Assembly: GCA_963626085.1 (NCBI GenBank)
Contig: CAVFVJ010000003.1
Span: forward strand, 62,001 to 126,000
Source of the DNA: Colivivens sp963626085
GTDB taxonomy: Bacteria; Bacteroidota; Bacteroidia; Bacteroidales; Bacteroidaceae
DNA: 64,000 nucleotides
Reading direction: 5' to 3'
The position numbers were made by a program, and so were the translations under genes. The notes beneath the pieces were generated by a model. It did not search any database and was not told the origin of the DNA. It saw nothing but the letters and a program-made list of their open reading frames with translations. Below, piece by piece: positions 27,339 to 34,547 of the stretch (position 1 is its first letter; the number at the start of each line of letters is the position of its first letter).

Positions 27339-27994
27339 AAGGCAAGAAGATACTCATTACAGCTGGACCTACATATGAGAAGATAGACCCAGTCCGTTTT
27401 ATAGGAAACTACTCTTCTGGTAAAATGGGTATATCACTTGTAAGAGAATGCTTGGAAAGAGACATGGAAGTGGAACTTGTACTGGGACCTGTCAGTATAG
27501 ACTATCACCTCGACAACATAGATAACCTGCATGTCACACATATAGAGTCTGCACAACAGATGTATGAAGCGTGTATAGACCTGTATCCACATATGGATGC
27601 AGCCATCCTCTGTGCTGCCGTAGCTGACTTCACACCAGATAGAGTGGCTGACAATAAGATAAAACGCAAGGGAGATGAACTTATCATTCGTCTCAAACCT
27701 ACAAAAGATATTGCAGCCGAACTGGGAAAGATAAAAGGCAAGGGTCAGGTGCTTGTTGGTTTTGCGCTGGAGACCAACGAGGAGGAGGCCAATGCACAGG
27801 ATAAACTCATCAGAAAGAACTTTGATTTCATAGTTCTCAACTCATTGAACGACAATGGTGCTGGATTCCGCTATGACACCAATAAGATTACTATTATAAA
27901 TAAGGTGTACAAACAAGAGTTTCCACTTAAACAGAAAAGTGAATGCGCAAAAGACATTATAGACCGTCTATGTGAGTTGATAAACGGTAGATAA
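27335..27994 (+). CDS. coaB: phosphopantothenate-cysteine ligase (split CoaBC, C-terminal half)
   Basis: 219 aa beginning MKGKKILITAGPTYEKIDPV, the usual first strand of the CoaB domain. It continues RFIGNYSSGKMG, AAVADFTPDRVADNKIKR (nucleotide-binding and dimerisation segments) and VGFALETNE. It joins cysteine to 4'-phosphopantothenate using CTP. The ATG at 27335 overlaps the coaC stop by 4 bases (ATGA). Both domains look complete, so this is either genuine gene fission with translational coupling or a one-base frameshift, in the genome or the assembly. Bacteroides usually has recN after this gene; it is absent here. Confidence 0.93.
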   Translation: MKGKKILITAGPTYEKIDPVRFIGNYSSGKMGISLVRECLERDMEVELVLGPVSIDYHLDNIDNLHVTHIESAQQMYEACIDLYPHMDAAILCAAVADFTPDRVADNKIKRKGDELIIRLKPTKDIAAELGKIKGKGQVLVGFALETNEEEANAQDKLIRKNFDFIVLNSLNDNGAGFRYDTNKITIINKVYKQEFPLKQKSECAKDIIDRLCELINGR

Positions 27995-28353
27995 CTGAGT
28001 TGAAAAGTATACAATAACTTTTCAAACATAAATTTGGAGGTTTGCCTTTTTCTTATATACACTACACCTCAAACATACTGTACCATGATATTCCAATTAT
28101 TTTCATGATATTGTAAAGTAGTTTTCAAACACAATTATATACTATAAAGTAGTGATATTCAATAGTAAATATAAAGTTTTCAACATTATGAACAACCTAT
28201 CAATATCAACATTCTAATTTTTAGAATCAAAATATTAAATGAATATGATTATATCAGTGTTGAAAAAAAAGAGGATGCAATAGATTGTGCATTGATGATT
28301 TATTCGTACCTTTGCACTCGCTTTTAGATTAACAAACAAATAAATTATCAATT
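27995..28353. other. A+T-rich intergenic region with short repeats
   Basis: This is the only gene-free stretch above 300 bases, about one quarter G+C by eye. TTTTCAAACA occurs at 28019-28028 and 28122-28131. TTTTCAACA occurs at 28177-28185 and, inverted, at 28258-28266; a shorter inverted copy is at 27999-28006. CATGATATT is repeated at 28084 and 28104, and TAAAGTAGT at 28114 and 28145. The 27999/28019 copies form a 9-bp hairpin just after coaB. The right end holds the rpsO promoter. Possible readings are a replication-origin-like or unwinding region beside the dnaN cluster, or simply a long leader; neither is proven. Confidence 0.5.
28284..28314 (+). promoter_or_regulatory. rpsO: promoter for rpsO
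   Basis: ATTG at 28284-28287, 19 bases, then TACCTTTG at 28307-28314 (exact -7). Leader about 33 bases to the ATG at 28354. Confidence 0.65.
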
Positions 28354-28623
28354 ATGTACTTAGATTCAGCTAAGAAGCAAGAAATCTTTGGTCAGTACGG
28401 AAAGTCCAACTCTGATACTGGTTCATGCGAGAGCCAGATAGCATTGTTCTCATACCGTATAGACCGGTTGACCCAACATGTAAAGGCCAATCACAAAGAT
28501 TATAGTACAAACAGAGCTCTTGTAAAGCTTGTAGGCCGACGTCGCAGTTTGTTGGCTTATCTCAAGCGCAAGGACATTGAACGTTATCGTGCAATTGTAA
28601 AGGCTCTCGGTCTTCGTAAGTAA
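28354..28623 (+). CDS. rpsO: 30S ribosomal protein S15
   Basis: 89 aa, the normal length. Recognised by GSCESQIALFSYRIDRLTQHVK, the HKDYSTNRALVKLVGRRRSLLAYLKRKD helix-loop that binds 16S rRNA, and the C-terminal YRAIVKALGLRK. It is a single-gene unit with its own promoter and hairpin terminator. Confidence 0.98.
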   Translation: MYLDSAKKQEIFGQYGKSNSDTGSCESQIALFSYRIDRLTQHVKANHKDYSTNRALVKLVGRRRSLLAYLKRKDIERYRAIVKALGLRK

Positions 28624-28647
28624 AAAATACGAAGTTGGAAAGGTAAG

Positions 28648-28681
28648 GCACATTCATTATTTGGATGTGCTTTATTTTTAT
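28648..28681 (+). terminator. rho-independent terminator of rpsO
   Basis: An 8-bp stem (GCACATTC 28648-28655 with GGATGTGC 28663-28670, one G-T pair), 7-base loop, followed by TTTATTTTTAT. It lies 25 bases after the rpsO stop. Confidence 0.85.
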
Positions 28682-28757
28682 ATGGCAGTTCCTTTCATGC
28701 TTGCCTTGATTGAGATTAATTAACAAGGTGATGTTGCAGCGTGTAACAATAAATTAT

Positions 28758-28765
28758 TACCTTTG
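28758..28765 (+). promoter_or_regulatory. -7 promoter box for the epimerase operon
   Basis: TACCTTTG, exact TAnnTTTG, 25 bases before the ATG at 28791. A partial -33 (TTG) is 21 bases upstream. Confidence 0.6.
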
Positions 28766-28790
28766 CCAACTAATTGCTAAATCAAAAAGC

Positions 28791-29741
28791 ATGAAAGTTC
28801 TGATAACAGGTGCAAGCGGTTTCATAGGCAGTTTCCTTTGTGAGAAGTCGCTTGACATTGGATATGATACGTGGGCTGTGGTGCGCAAGACATCAAGCAG
28901 ATGTTGGTTACAACATGATAAACTGAATTTCATTACCCTTGACTTGGGAGACAAGACTCTGTTGAAAGAGCAATTGAAAGCTGCAGATATTGTATTTGAC
29001 GTGGTGATTCATGCTGCAGGTAAGACCAAATGCAGGGACAAAAATGAGTTTTACTTCCATAATTACCAGTGCACATGTAATTTGGTAGAGGCTTTGGCGG
29101 AACTTAAGATGATGCCCCATCAGTTCATTTATATGAGCAGTCTAAGTGCCGTATATGGTTCTGAGTATGGAAAGAGTAAACTGAAGACAGAGGATTGGTT
29201 GAGAAATACATTGAAAAATGGTGATACCAATCTTGTGGTGTTCCGTCCTACTGGAGTGTACGGACCTCGCGAGAAGGACTACTTCCTTATGGTAAAGTCA
29301 ATAAAGAAGCATGTGGACTTTGCTGTCGGTTTTAAACCACAACTTCTTACGTTTGTATATGTACAGGATCTCGTGGATGCTGTGTTTAAGGCTGTGGAGG
29401 ATGACATCAAAGAAGGTATGTTCTTTATTACCGATGGAGAGGTCTATTCAAGCCGTACATTCAGTGAACTTATACAGAAAGAATTGGGAGTGAAGCATGT
29501 GTTACATATCACCGCACCTCTGTGGTTTTTGAAAGTTGTGTCTGTGATAGCTGAAAGTATTGCACACGTGACAGGTACTGTAAGCACACTCAACAGGGAT
29601 AAATACAAGATAATGGCTCAGCGTGACTGGACATGTGACATTGAACCTATGAAAGAAACACTAGGATTTCAACCTAAGTGGCAACTGCCACGTGGAGTAA
29701 AGGAGACTATAGCATGGTACAAAAAAGAAAACTGGATTTAA
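28791..29741 (+). CDS. NAD-dependent epimerase/dehydratase (extended SDR)
   Basis: 316 aa from the ATG at 28791, which begins the Rossmann fold (MKVLITGASGFIGSFL); a longer frame upstream would overlap the promoter. The NAD motif is GASGFIG, with catalytic residues YMSSLSAVYG and the shifted Tyr/Lys in SSL-x-Y-x3 context, and the downstream segment VFRPTGVYGPRE. Extended SDRs act on nucleotide sugars, sterols or lipid intermediates; the substrate is unresolved. The stop overlaps the start of a PAP2-type membrane enzyme by 28 bases. That pairing hints at a lipid pathway (inference). Confidence 0.88.
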   Translation: MKVLITGASGFIGSFLCEKSLDIGYDTWAVVRKTSSRCWLQHDKLNFITLDLGDKTLLKEQLKAADIVFDVVIHAAGKTKCRDKNEFYFHNYQCTCNLVEALAELKMMPHQFIYMSSLSAVYGSEYGKSKLKTEDWLRNTLKNGDTNLVVFRPTGVYGPREKDYFLMVKSIKKHVDFAVGFKPQLLTFVYVQDLVDAVFKAVEDDIKEGMFFITDGEVYSSRTFSELIQKELGVKHVLHITAPLWFLKVVSVIAESIAHVTGTVSTLNRDKYKIMAQRDWTCDIEPMKETLGFQPKWQLPRGVKETIAWYKKENWI

Positions 29742-30652
29742 TCAGTTCCGAATTGGTTACACTTCTATATGTGGCTGTGACTACAGTTATGATTCTGATA
29801 TTTTGGAATCAGCTGAGTAGTCCTGTATCTATGCTTGGACTGCGGTTAATAGCCCTTTCGATAATAATTGTCACCCACTTCACATATAAGGTGCTACCAA
29901 AGCGTTTGGCACTGGCATGGAGGTCGTTCCCTCTGTTTGCCTTACTGATATGGTGGTATCCTGAGATATATGAGTTCTGTAGCATATTTCCATATCTCGA
30001 CCATCTGTTTGCTGGAGCCGACCAATTGTTGTTCGGTTGCCAACCGGCACTGGAATTCGACAAGCTACTTGATTCAGCCCTGTGGAGCGAGATGTTCAAT
30101 ATGGGGTATTATTCCTATTATTATCTGATGTTCGCTGTACTACTTTTCTATCTGATATTCAGGGTAGATGAATACGATAAGGCATCGTTTATATTCCTTT
30201 CGTCGTTCTTCCTCTTCTACTTGATATACGACTTCTTGCCTGTAGCTGGACCACAGTACTATTTCTGTGCGCTCAGCAACATCTATGGCGATGGTTCTTG
30301 GCAGTCTTCATTCCCGGATATTGGTAATTACTTCAAGACACATACGGAGATGATAACTCCAGAAATAAAAGGAGTGTTTAGTCAACTCGTCATCTCAGCC
30401 CAGGAGATAGGTGAACGTCCTGAGGCGGCCTTTCCAAGTAGTCATGTGGGAATGAGTAGTGTGTGCATGTTGTTGGCATGGAGGACAGGCAACAAATGGT
30501 TATTTTGGGTGCTTGTACCTTTCTATGTTCTCTTGTGCATGGGAACAGTATATATAAAGGCACATTATCTGGTAGACTCCATAGCCGGACTTTTGTTTGC
30601 CGTATTGTTTTTCTGTATAACAAGTAATGTTTATGAAAGCAGTCATAGATGA
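29714..30652 (+). CDS. PAP2-superfamily membrane phosphatase/phosphotransferase
   Basis: 312 aa from the ATG at 29714 (MVQKRKLDLISSEL); an in-frame ATG at 29678 lies deeper in the epimerase gene. About six hydrophobic segments. PAP2 motifs C2 and C3 are AAFPSSHVGMSSV and KAHYLVDSIAGL (His and Asp of the HxxxD motif), near the C-terminus. The long aromatic loop between membrane segments and the late position of C2/C3 recall AUR1/inositol-phosphorylceramide-synthase-like PAP2 enzymes rather than the small BacA-like type. It could make or cut a phosphosphingolipid or other membrane lipid; this is inference. It overlaps pdxB by 20 bases. Confidence 0.85.
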   Translation: MVQKRKLDLISSELVTLLYVAVTTVMILIFWNQLSSPVSMLGLRLIALSIIIVTHFTYKVLPKRLALAWRSFPLFALLIWWYPEIYEFCSIFPYLDHLFAGADQLLFGCQPALEFDKLLDSALWSEMFNMGYYSYYYLMFAVLLFYLIFRVDEYDKASFIFLSSFFLFYLIYDFLPVAGPQYYFCALSNIYGDGSWQSSFPDIGNYFKTHTEMITPEIKGVFSQLVISAQEIGERPEAAFPSSHVGMSSVCMLLAWRTGNKWLFWVLVPFYVLLCMGTVYIKAHYLVDSIAGLLFAVLFFCITSNVYESSHR

Positions 30653-31610
30653 TAAAATTCCATATATAAAGGGACAGATAGAAAAACTGGTGGATGAGAC
30701 TGTTTATATGCCTGGAAGCAAGATAAGCAATGCGGACTTGAAGGATGCAGACATCCTCGTCACACGTACAAGAACCAAGTGTAACAGAACCTTACTCGAT
30801 GGAACAAAAGTAAAACTCATAGTTACTGCTACTATAGGGTTTGACCATATAGATACGGCTTATTGTAAGGAGGCTGGCATACGTTGGACCAACTGTCCTG
30901 GTTGCAATGCCAACTCGGTATGTGTGTATGTGCACAATGCGTTATTGTTGACAAACAGATTAAAACCTTCACTTACTGTAGGTATTGTGGGAGTAGGACA
31001 CGTTGGTACACTTGTTGCGCATGACTTGGAGAGATGTGGAATGCGGGTGTTACTTTGTGACCCTCCACGCAATGACAAAAGAGACTTTGTTGAAGGTCAT
31101 GAGTTTGTAAGTCTGGAAGATATAAAGAATGAAGCGGACATAATAACCTTCCATACCCCATTGAGTAAGGATGTGAAGTATGCTACTTATCATATGGCTG
31201 ATGCTGAGTTCTTTGCTGGATTGAAAAAGAGACCGTTGATTATCAATGCATCACGTGGTGGTGTAGTTGATAATATGGCATTACTTGACGCTATTGAAAG
31301 CCGTCAGGTATGTGATGCGGTGATTGACACGTGGGAGAACGAGCCAGACATAAATACAAGGTTACTCAACAATATTTCTATTGGGACACCCCACATTGCA
31401 GGTTACTCGGCTGACGGTAAGGCAAATGCCACAAGAATGTCGATGGAGGCAGTGGCTGAGTATCTTGGTGTATCTTTTAGTGCAGACATACATATCCCCG
31501 AAGGAGAGAAATTGTCTACCCTTACGCTACAGAGTGACTGTGCGGCTCTTAAAGAGTCACCTTGTAGGTTTGAAGAATTAAGAAGTAATTATCCGATAAG
31601 AAGAGAATGA
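30633..31610 (+). CDS. pdxB: 4-phosphoerythronate dehydrogenase
   Basis: 325 aa D-2-hydroxyacid dehydrogenase. The NAD motif is VGIVGVGHVGTLVAHDLE. Catalytic parts are NASRGGVVDNMALLDAI (Arg), DTWENEPDIN (Glu) and TPHIAGYSADGK (His). ILVTRTRTKCN and TATIGFDHIDTAYC are typical of PdxB. It oxidises 4-phospho-erythronate in pyridoxal phosphate synthesis. Compared with E. coli PdxB (about 380 residues) the C-terminal dimerisation domain is short. The ATG at 30633 sits inside the PAP2 gene end, and the DUF3943 gene overlaps the stop by 4 bases. Confidence 0.92.
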   Translation: MKAVIDDKIPYIKGQIEKLVDETVYMPGSKISNADLKDADILVTRTRTKCNRTLLDGTKVKLIVTATIGFDHIDTAYCKEAGIRWTNCPGCNANSVCVYVHNALLLTNRLKPSLTVGIVGVGHVGTLVAHDLERCGMRVLLCDPPRNDKRDFVEGHEFVSLEDIKNEADIITFHTPLSKDVKYATYHMADAEFFAGLKKRPLIINASRGGVVDNMALLDAIESRQVCDAVIDTWENEPDINTRLLNNISIGTPHIAGYSADGKANATRMSMEAVAEYLGVSFSADIHIPEGEKLSTLTLQSDCAALKESPCRFEELRSNYPIRRE

Positions 31611-33142
31611 AAATGAAGCACATATTGGTATTTGTGATGACCATGGTGTCCATGAACGCTGTCTCACAGGTTTATATGGGCGGTGGTGACGCAGACGATG
31701 TGACAATGTTCGATGACAGTGTGTGGCACGACAAGATAACAGGCAGGCGCATGCACCTCCAGATATTGGGTGGTGTGGATACACTGGTGTATGTAAAGCC
31801 AAATGCACTGAAAGCACTGGCAAAGGACTTGAGTATAAATGCTCTTATTCTCGGGTGGGACCATTTCGTACAAGACAGAGAATGGGCTAACGTGACGATG
31901 CATGACATACGCAACCACTTTTCGCATCGTCCTGTGTTCGACAACGACAGTTTCTCTGGCAACCAGTTCTCTCATCCGTATCACGGTGCCATGTTCTACA
32001 ATGCAGCACGTAATGAGGGACTTAGTTATGGGGTGTCATTGCTTTATCCTATACTTGGCAGTGCGTCGTGGGAGTGGTTGTGTGAGACGAACGCCCCGGC
32101 TGTGAACGACCTCTTGTCCACTGGAGTGGGAGGGGCTGCCATTGGTGAGGTGGCACATCGCACGTCAGACATATTCTTTGACGATTCACGCTGTGGTGCT
32201 AACCGTGTGGTGAGGGAACTGATAGGCTCATTGCTTAATCCGGTAAGAGGTGCGCACCGTATCATATCCGGTGAGATGTGGAGGGTCAGTCCTTCGAGGG
32301 GTAAGCGTGTGCAGCCTCAGCCCTATTCGTTTGAGATTGGGTTGGGCTACCGTGGCATGAAGGAACTCAAGGGGGAGAGGCAATACATGAAAGTGCCATA
32401 TTTGGAGTTCAACTTCGACTATGGTGTCCGCTTCAATCCTACTGGCAAGAGCAAGCCGTTTGACTTGTTCAGTATATCTCTGCTTACCAACATGGCTGAC
32501 GGTAACCCTACGGTAGGTAATTTCGAGATTATAGGCAGACTTGCCTCTGCGCAGGTTCAGCACACACACAACTGGGGACTCGATATAGGGTTCTACCAGT
32601 CATTGAAGTATGTGGACCACTATTCCAAATACGAGCAGAGGGCACATAACTTCTCCATCATATCTGAGGCGGTGAGTTTCGGTGGCGGATTGTATGTGGA
32701 GCATTCTACGGACAAGATAAACCTGTTTAACGACTTTATCATAAGTGCCGTGCCATTCGGTGGAACTACAGCGGACTACTACCCAATGCGCAGGTATGAC
32801 TTTGCAAGTGGAGTGAGTATACGCAACAACACACAGTTTTACATCAACCAAAAGGCATCAGTAGGCAATAAGTTCTATTTCGCCCGTCTTTACAGTTTCA
32901 AGGGTAAGAGTCCGGAGGAGATTAAGCGTATGATTGAGTCAAAGGTAGAGATTGACAGTTGGGGTGATCAGGGAAACCATTCTGTGATTACCAATAATAT
33001 GTTCATACAGTATAATATACTGAAGAACATGCGGCTTAACGTGGATTATCAAGTTTATTACCGTAGTTCCAACTATAAGTATTACCCGAATGTACATGCC
33101 AAGAGCCGTGAATGGAAACTGGGTATAATCTACTCTATCTGA
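31607..33142 (+). CDS. DUF3943 family outer-membrane-associated protein
   Basis: 511 aa with a signal peptide (HILVFVMTMVSMNAVSQ). The DUF3943 core is seen at about residues 115-230: GNQFSHPYHGAMFYNAARNEGLSYG, SLLYPILGSASWEW and VGGAAIGEVAHRTSD. The C-terminal half alternates polar and aromatic residues in strands and ends in an aromatic/Ile residue (GIIYSI), consistent with a beta-barrel in the outer membrane. The function is unknown. Its start overlaps pdxB by 4 bases and the methyltransferase follows 21 bases later, so the five genes from 28791 form one transcription unit. Confidence 0.85.
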   Translation: MKMKHILVFVMTMVSMNAVSQVYMGGGDADDVTMFDDSVWHDKITGRRMHLQILGGVDTLVYVKPNALKALAKDLSINALILGWDHFVQDREWANVTMHDIRNHFSHRPVFDNDSFSGNQFSHPYHGAMFYNAARNEGLSYGVSLLYPILGSASWEWLCETNAPAVNDLLSTGVGGAAIGEVAHRTSDIFFDDSRCGANRVVRELIGSLLNPVRGAHRIISGEMWRVSPSRGKRVQPQPYSFEIGLGYRGMKELKGERQYMKVPYLEFNFDYGVRFNPTGKSKPFDLFSISLLTNMADGNPTVGNFEIIGRLASAQVQHTHNWGLDIGFYQSLKYVDHYSKYEQRAHNFSIISEAVSFGGGLYVEHSTDKINLFNDFIISAVPFGGTTADYYPMRRYDFASGVSIRNNTQFYINQKASVGNKFYFARLYSFKGKSPEEIKRMIESKVEIDSWGDQGNHSVITNNMFIQYNILKNMRLNVDYQVYYRSSNYKYYPNVHAKSREWKLGIIYSI

Positions 33143-33163
33143 TAATATAAAAGTGTTTATGGT

Positions 33164-34342
33164 ATGGACTCGTTTGTAAGGGAACATCTGTATGATGATG
33201 TGAATGAACTGGCTCTCCAGTATGCCAAGTACCCTGGAGTGGATGTGCGTTGTGCCATAATACAGATACGTGGTTGGCAGATAGCGGAGAAGAAACTGCC
33301 ACTGTGGAGTCAGACTGACGGCATTCTGTTTCCTGAACATATATCCTTGGAGCAGTGCTCGTCACAAACCACAGCTGAGTATAAGGCTGAAGTCATAGAA
33401 TCCATTGTGGAAAACAAGGATAAAATGACTGACCTTACTGGTGGTTATGGTGTTGATGCGGCTGTGATAGGCAGACAGTTCAACCACCTTACATTCGTGG
33501 AACCCAACAAAGAGTTGTGTAGACTGGCACACCATAACCTTCCACTGTTGGACGTAAGTAATCTGACTGTTGTGAACAGTACTTGTGAGGCTGTCTTGGA
33601 AGGACTTGAGAAACAAGATTTGATTTATATTGACCCGTCCAGACGTGACAAAGACGGAAGGAAGACCTTTGCTGTTGAGGACTGCACGCCCGACATCTAC
33701 CGATTGCAGGATCAGTTGCTCGGTAAGGGCAGGTGGGTAATGGTGAAACTTTCGCCTATGCTCGACCTTACGTCGGTTGCCACTGGTCTGAGGTCAGTAC
33801 ACGGGGTTCATGTAGTCAGTGTGGCCGGCGAGTGTAAGGAGATACTTGTCCTGATGTCAGGCGAGGTCATGGTTTCATCACCTAAGATAGTATGTGTAAA
33901 CATTATAGGAAAGGACAAGAGACAGAGTTTTACATATAATAATGAGGATGAAAAAGTGACTATTTGCCGTTATACGTCAAGAATTGACCGTTACCTATAC
34001 GAACCCAACGCTTCTATAATGAAAGCAATGTGTTTCAAGTCGGTTGCCTCAGTATTCAGTGTAGATAAGTTGCATCCCAACAGTCATCTCTACACGTCAG
34101 ACCGTATGATTGAGGGCTTCCCCGGACGCTCCTTCGAGGTGGTGAGTATAATGCCGATGGATAAGCGTGCACTCAAGGAACTGCGTACTTATGGACAGGC
34201 AAACCTGTCAGTCAGGAATTTTCCTTTTACGGTGGCTGAGTTGCGTGCTAAGACCAAACTCAAGGATGGTGGTGACCAATATATATTCTTTACCACTATG
34301 GCAGACAACAGTAAGGTTTGCATAGTGTGCTGTAAGCAATAG
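33164..34342 (+). CDS. THUMP-like-domain class I SAM methyltransferase
   Basis: 392 aa. Residues of about 85-200 form a Rossmann methyltransferase with DLTGGYGVDAAVIG (SAM binding), FVEPNKELCRLAHHNL and DLIYIDPSRRDKDGRK (the DPSR catalytic loop). A C-terminal ~80-residue THUMP-like domain follows (FPGRSFEVVSIMP and NLSVRNFPFTVAELR). RNA is the likely substrate because of that domain; no specific modification is assigned. It is the last gene of the plus-strand run, followed 4 bases after the stop by a long palindrome. Confidence 0.88.
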   Translation: MDSFVREHLYDDVNELALQYAKYPGVDVRCAIIQIRGWQIAEKKLPLWSQTDGILFPEHISLEQCSSQTTAEYKAEVIESIVENKDKMTDLTGGYGVDAAVIGRQFNHLTFVEPNKELCRLAHHNLPLLDVSNLTVVNSTCEAVLEGLEKQDLIYIDPSRRDKDGRKTFAVEDCTPDIYRLQDQLLGKGRWVMVKLSPMLDLTSVATGLRSVHGVHVVSVAGECKEILVLMSGEVMVSSPKIVCVNIIGKDKRQSFTYNNEDEKVTICRYTSRIDRYLYEPNASIMKAMCFKSVASVFSVDKLHPNSHLYTSDRMIEGFPGRSFEVVSIMPMDKRALKELRTYGQANLSVRNFPFTVAELRAKTKLKDGGDQYIFFTTMADNSKVCIVCCKQ

Positions 34343-34346
34343 AAAA

Positions 34347-34406
34347 TAGTAGGTGACGTGGCTCACGTCACATTTTAATCTGTGACGTGAGCCACGTCAC
34401 CTACTA
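34347..34406. repeat. 26-bp perfect inverted repeat with nested palindromes
   Basis: Arms 34347-34372 and 34381-34406 are exact reverse complements with an 8-base centre (TTTTAATC). Each arm is itself a near palindrome, GTGACGTG-GCT-CACGTCAC, so the site holds four TGACGT half sites. No T run follows on either strand, so it is not a standard terminator, although transcripts would form a very stable hairpin. Confidence 0.9.
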
Positions 34407-34447
34407 AGACAACAACTGCTATAGGGCATATAGTAATAAAAGTAAAG

Positions 34448-34473
34448 AAATTGCACTGAGTTCAGTGCAATTT
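34448..34473. promoter_or_regulatory. operator-like palindrome A before the AAA ATPase
   Basis: 12-bp arms around a 2-base centre; the core is TGCACT-N6-AGTGCA (34452-34469). The same core recurs 33 bp downstream (palindrome B). Spacing is about three helical turns, so a dimeric regulator could bind both on one face. Confidence 0.7.
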
Positions 34474-34480
34474 ACAGAGA

Positions 34481-34506
34481 AAACTGCACTAAACTCAGTG
34501 CAGTTT
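34481..34506. promoter_or_regulatory. operator-like palindrome B over the -33 region
   Basis: 10-bp perfect arms, 6-base centre; core TGCACT-N6-AGTGCA (34485-34502). It ends 13 bases before the -7 box at 34520 and so covers the -33 position of the ATPase promoter. Confidence 0.7.
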
Positions 34507-34519
34507 GAAAAACTATTCG

Positions 34520-34527
34520 TACCTTTG
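34520..34527 (+). promoter_or_regulatory. -7 promoter box for the AAA ATPase
   Basis: TACCTTTG, exact TAnnTTTG, 20 bases before the ATG at 34548. The usual -33 TTTG is replaced by palindrome B. Confidence 0.65.
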
Positions 34528-34547
34528 CGGAGGACAAGCAACTTATC

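Noticed and set aside
34347..34406. insertion sequence end or transposon
   Set aside because: No transposase gene, no second copy of the repeat in the window, no target duplication seen.
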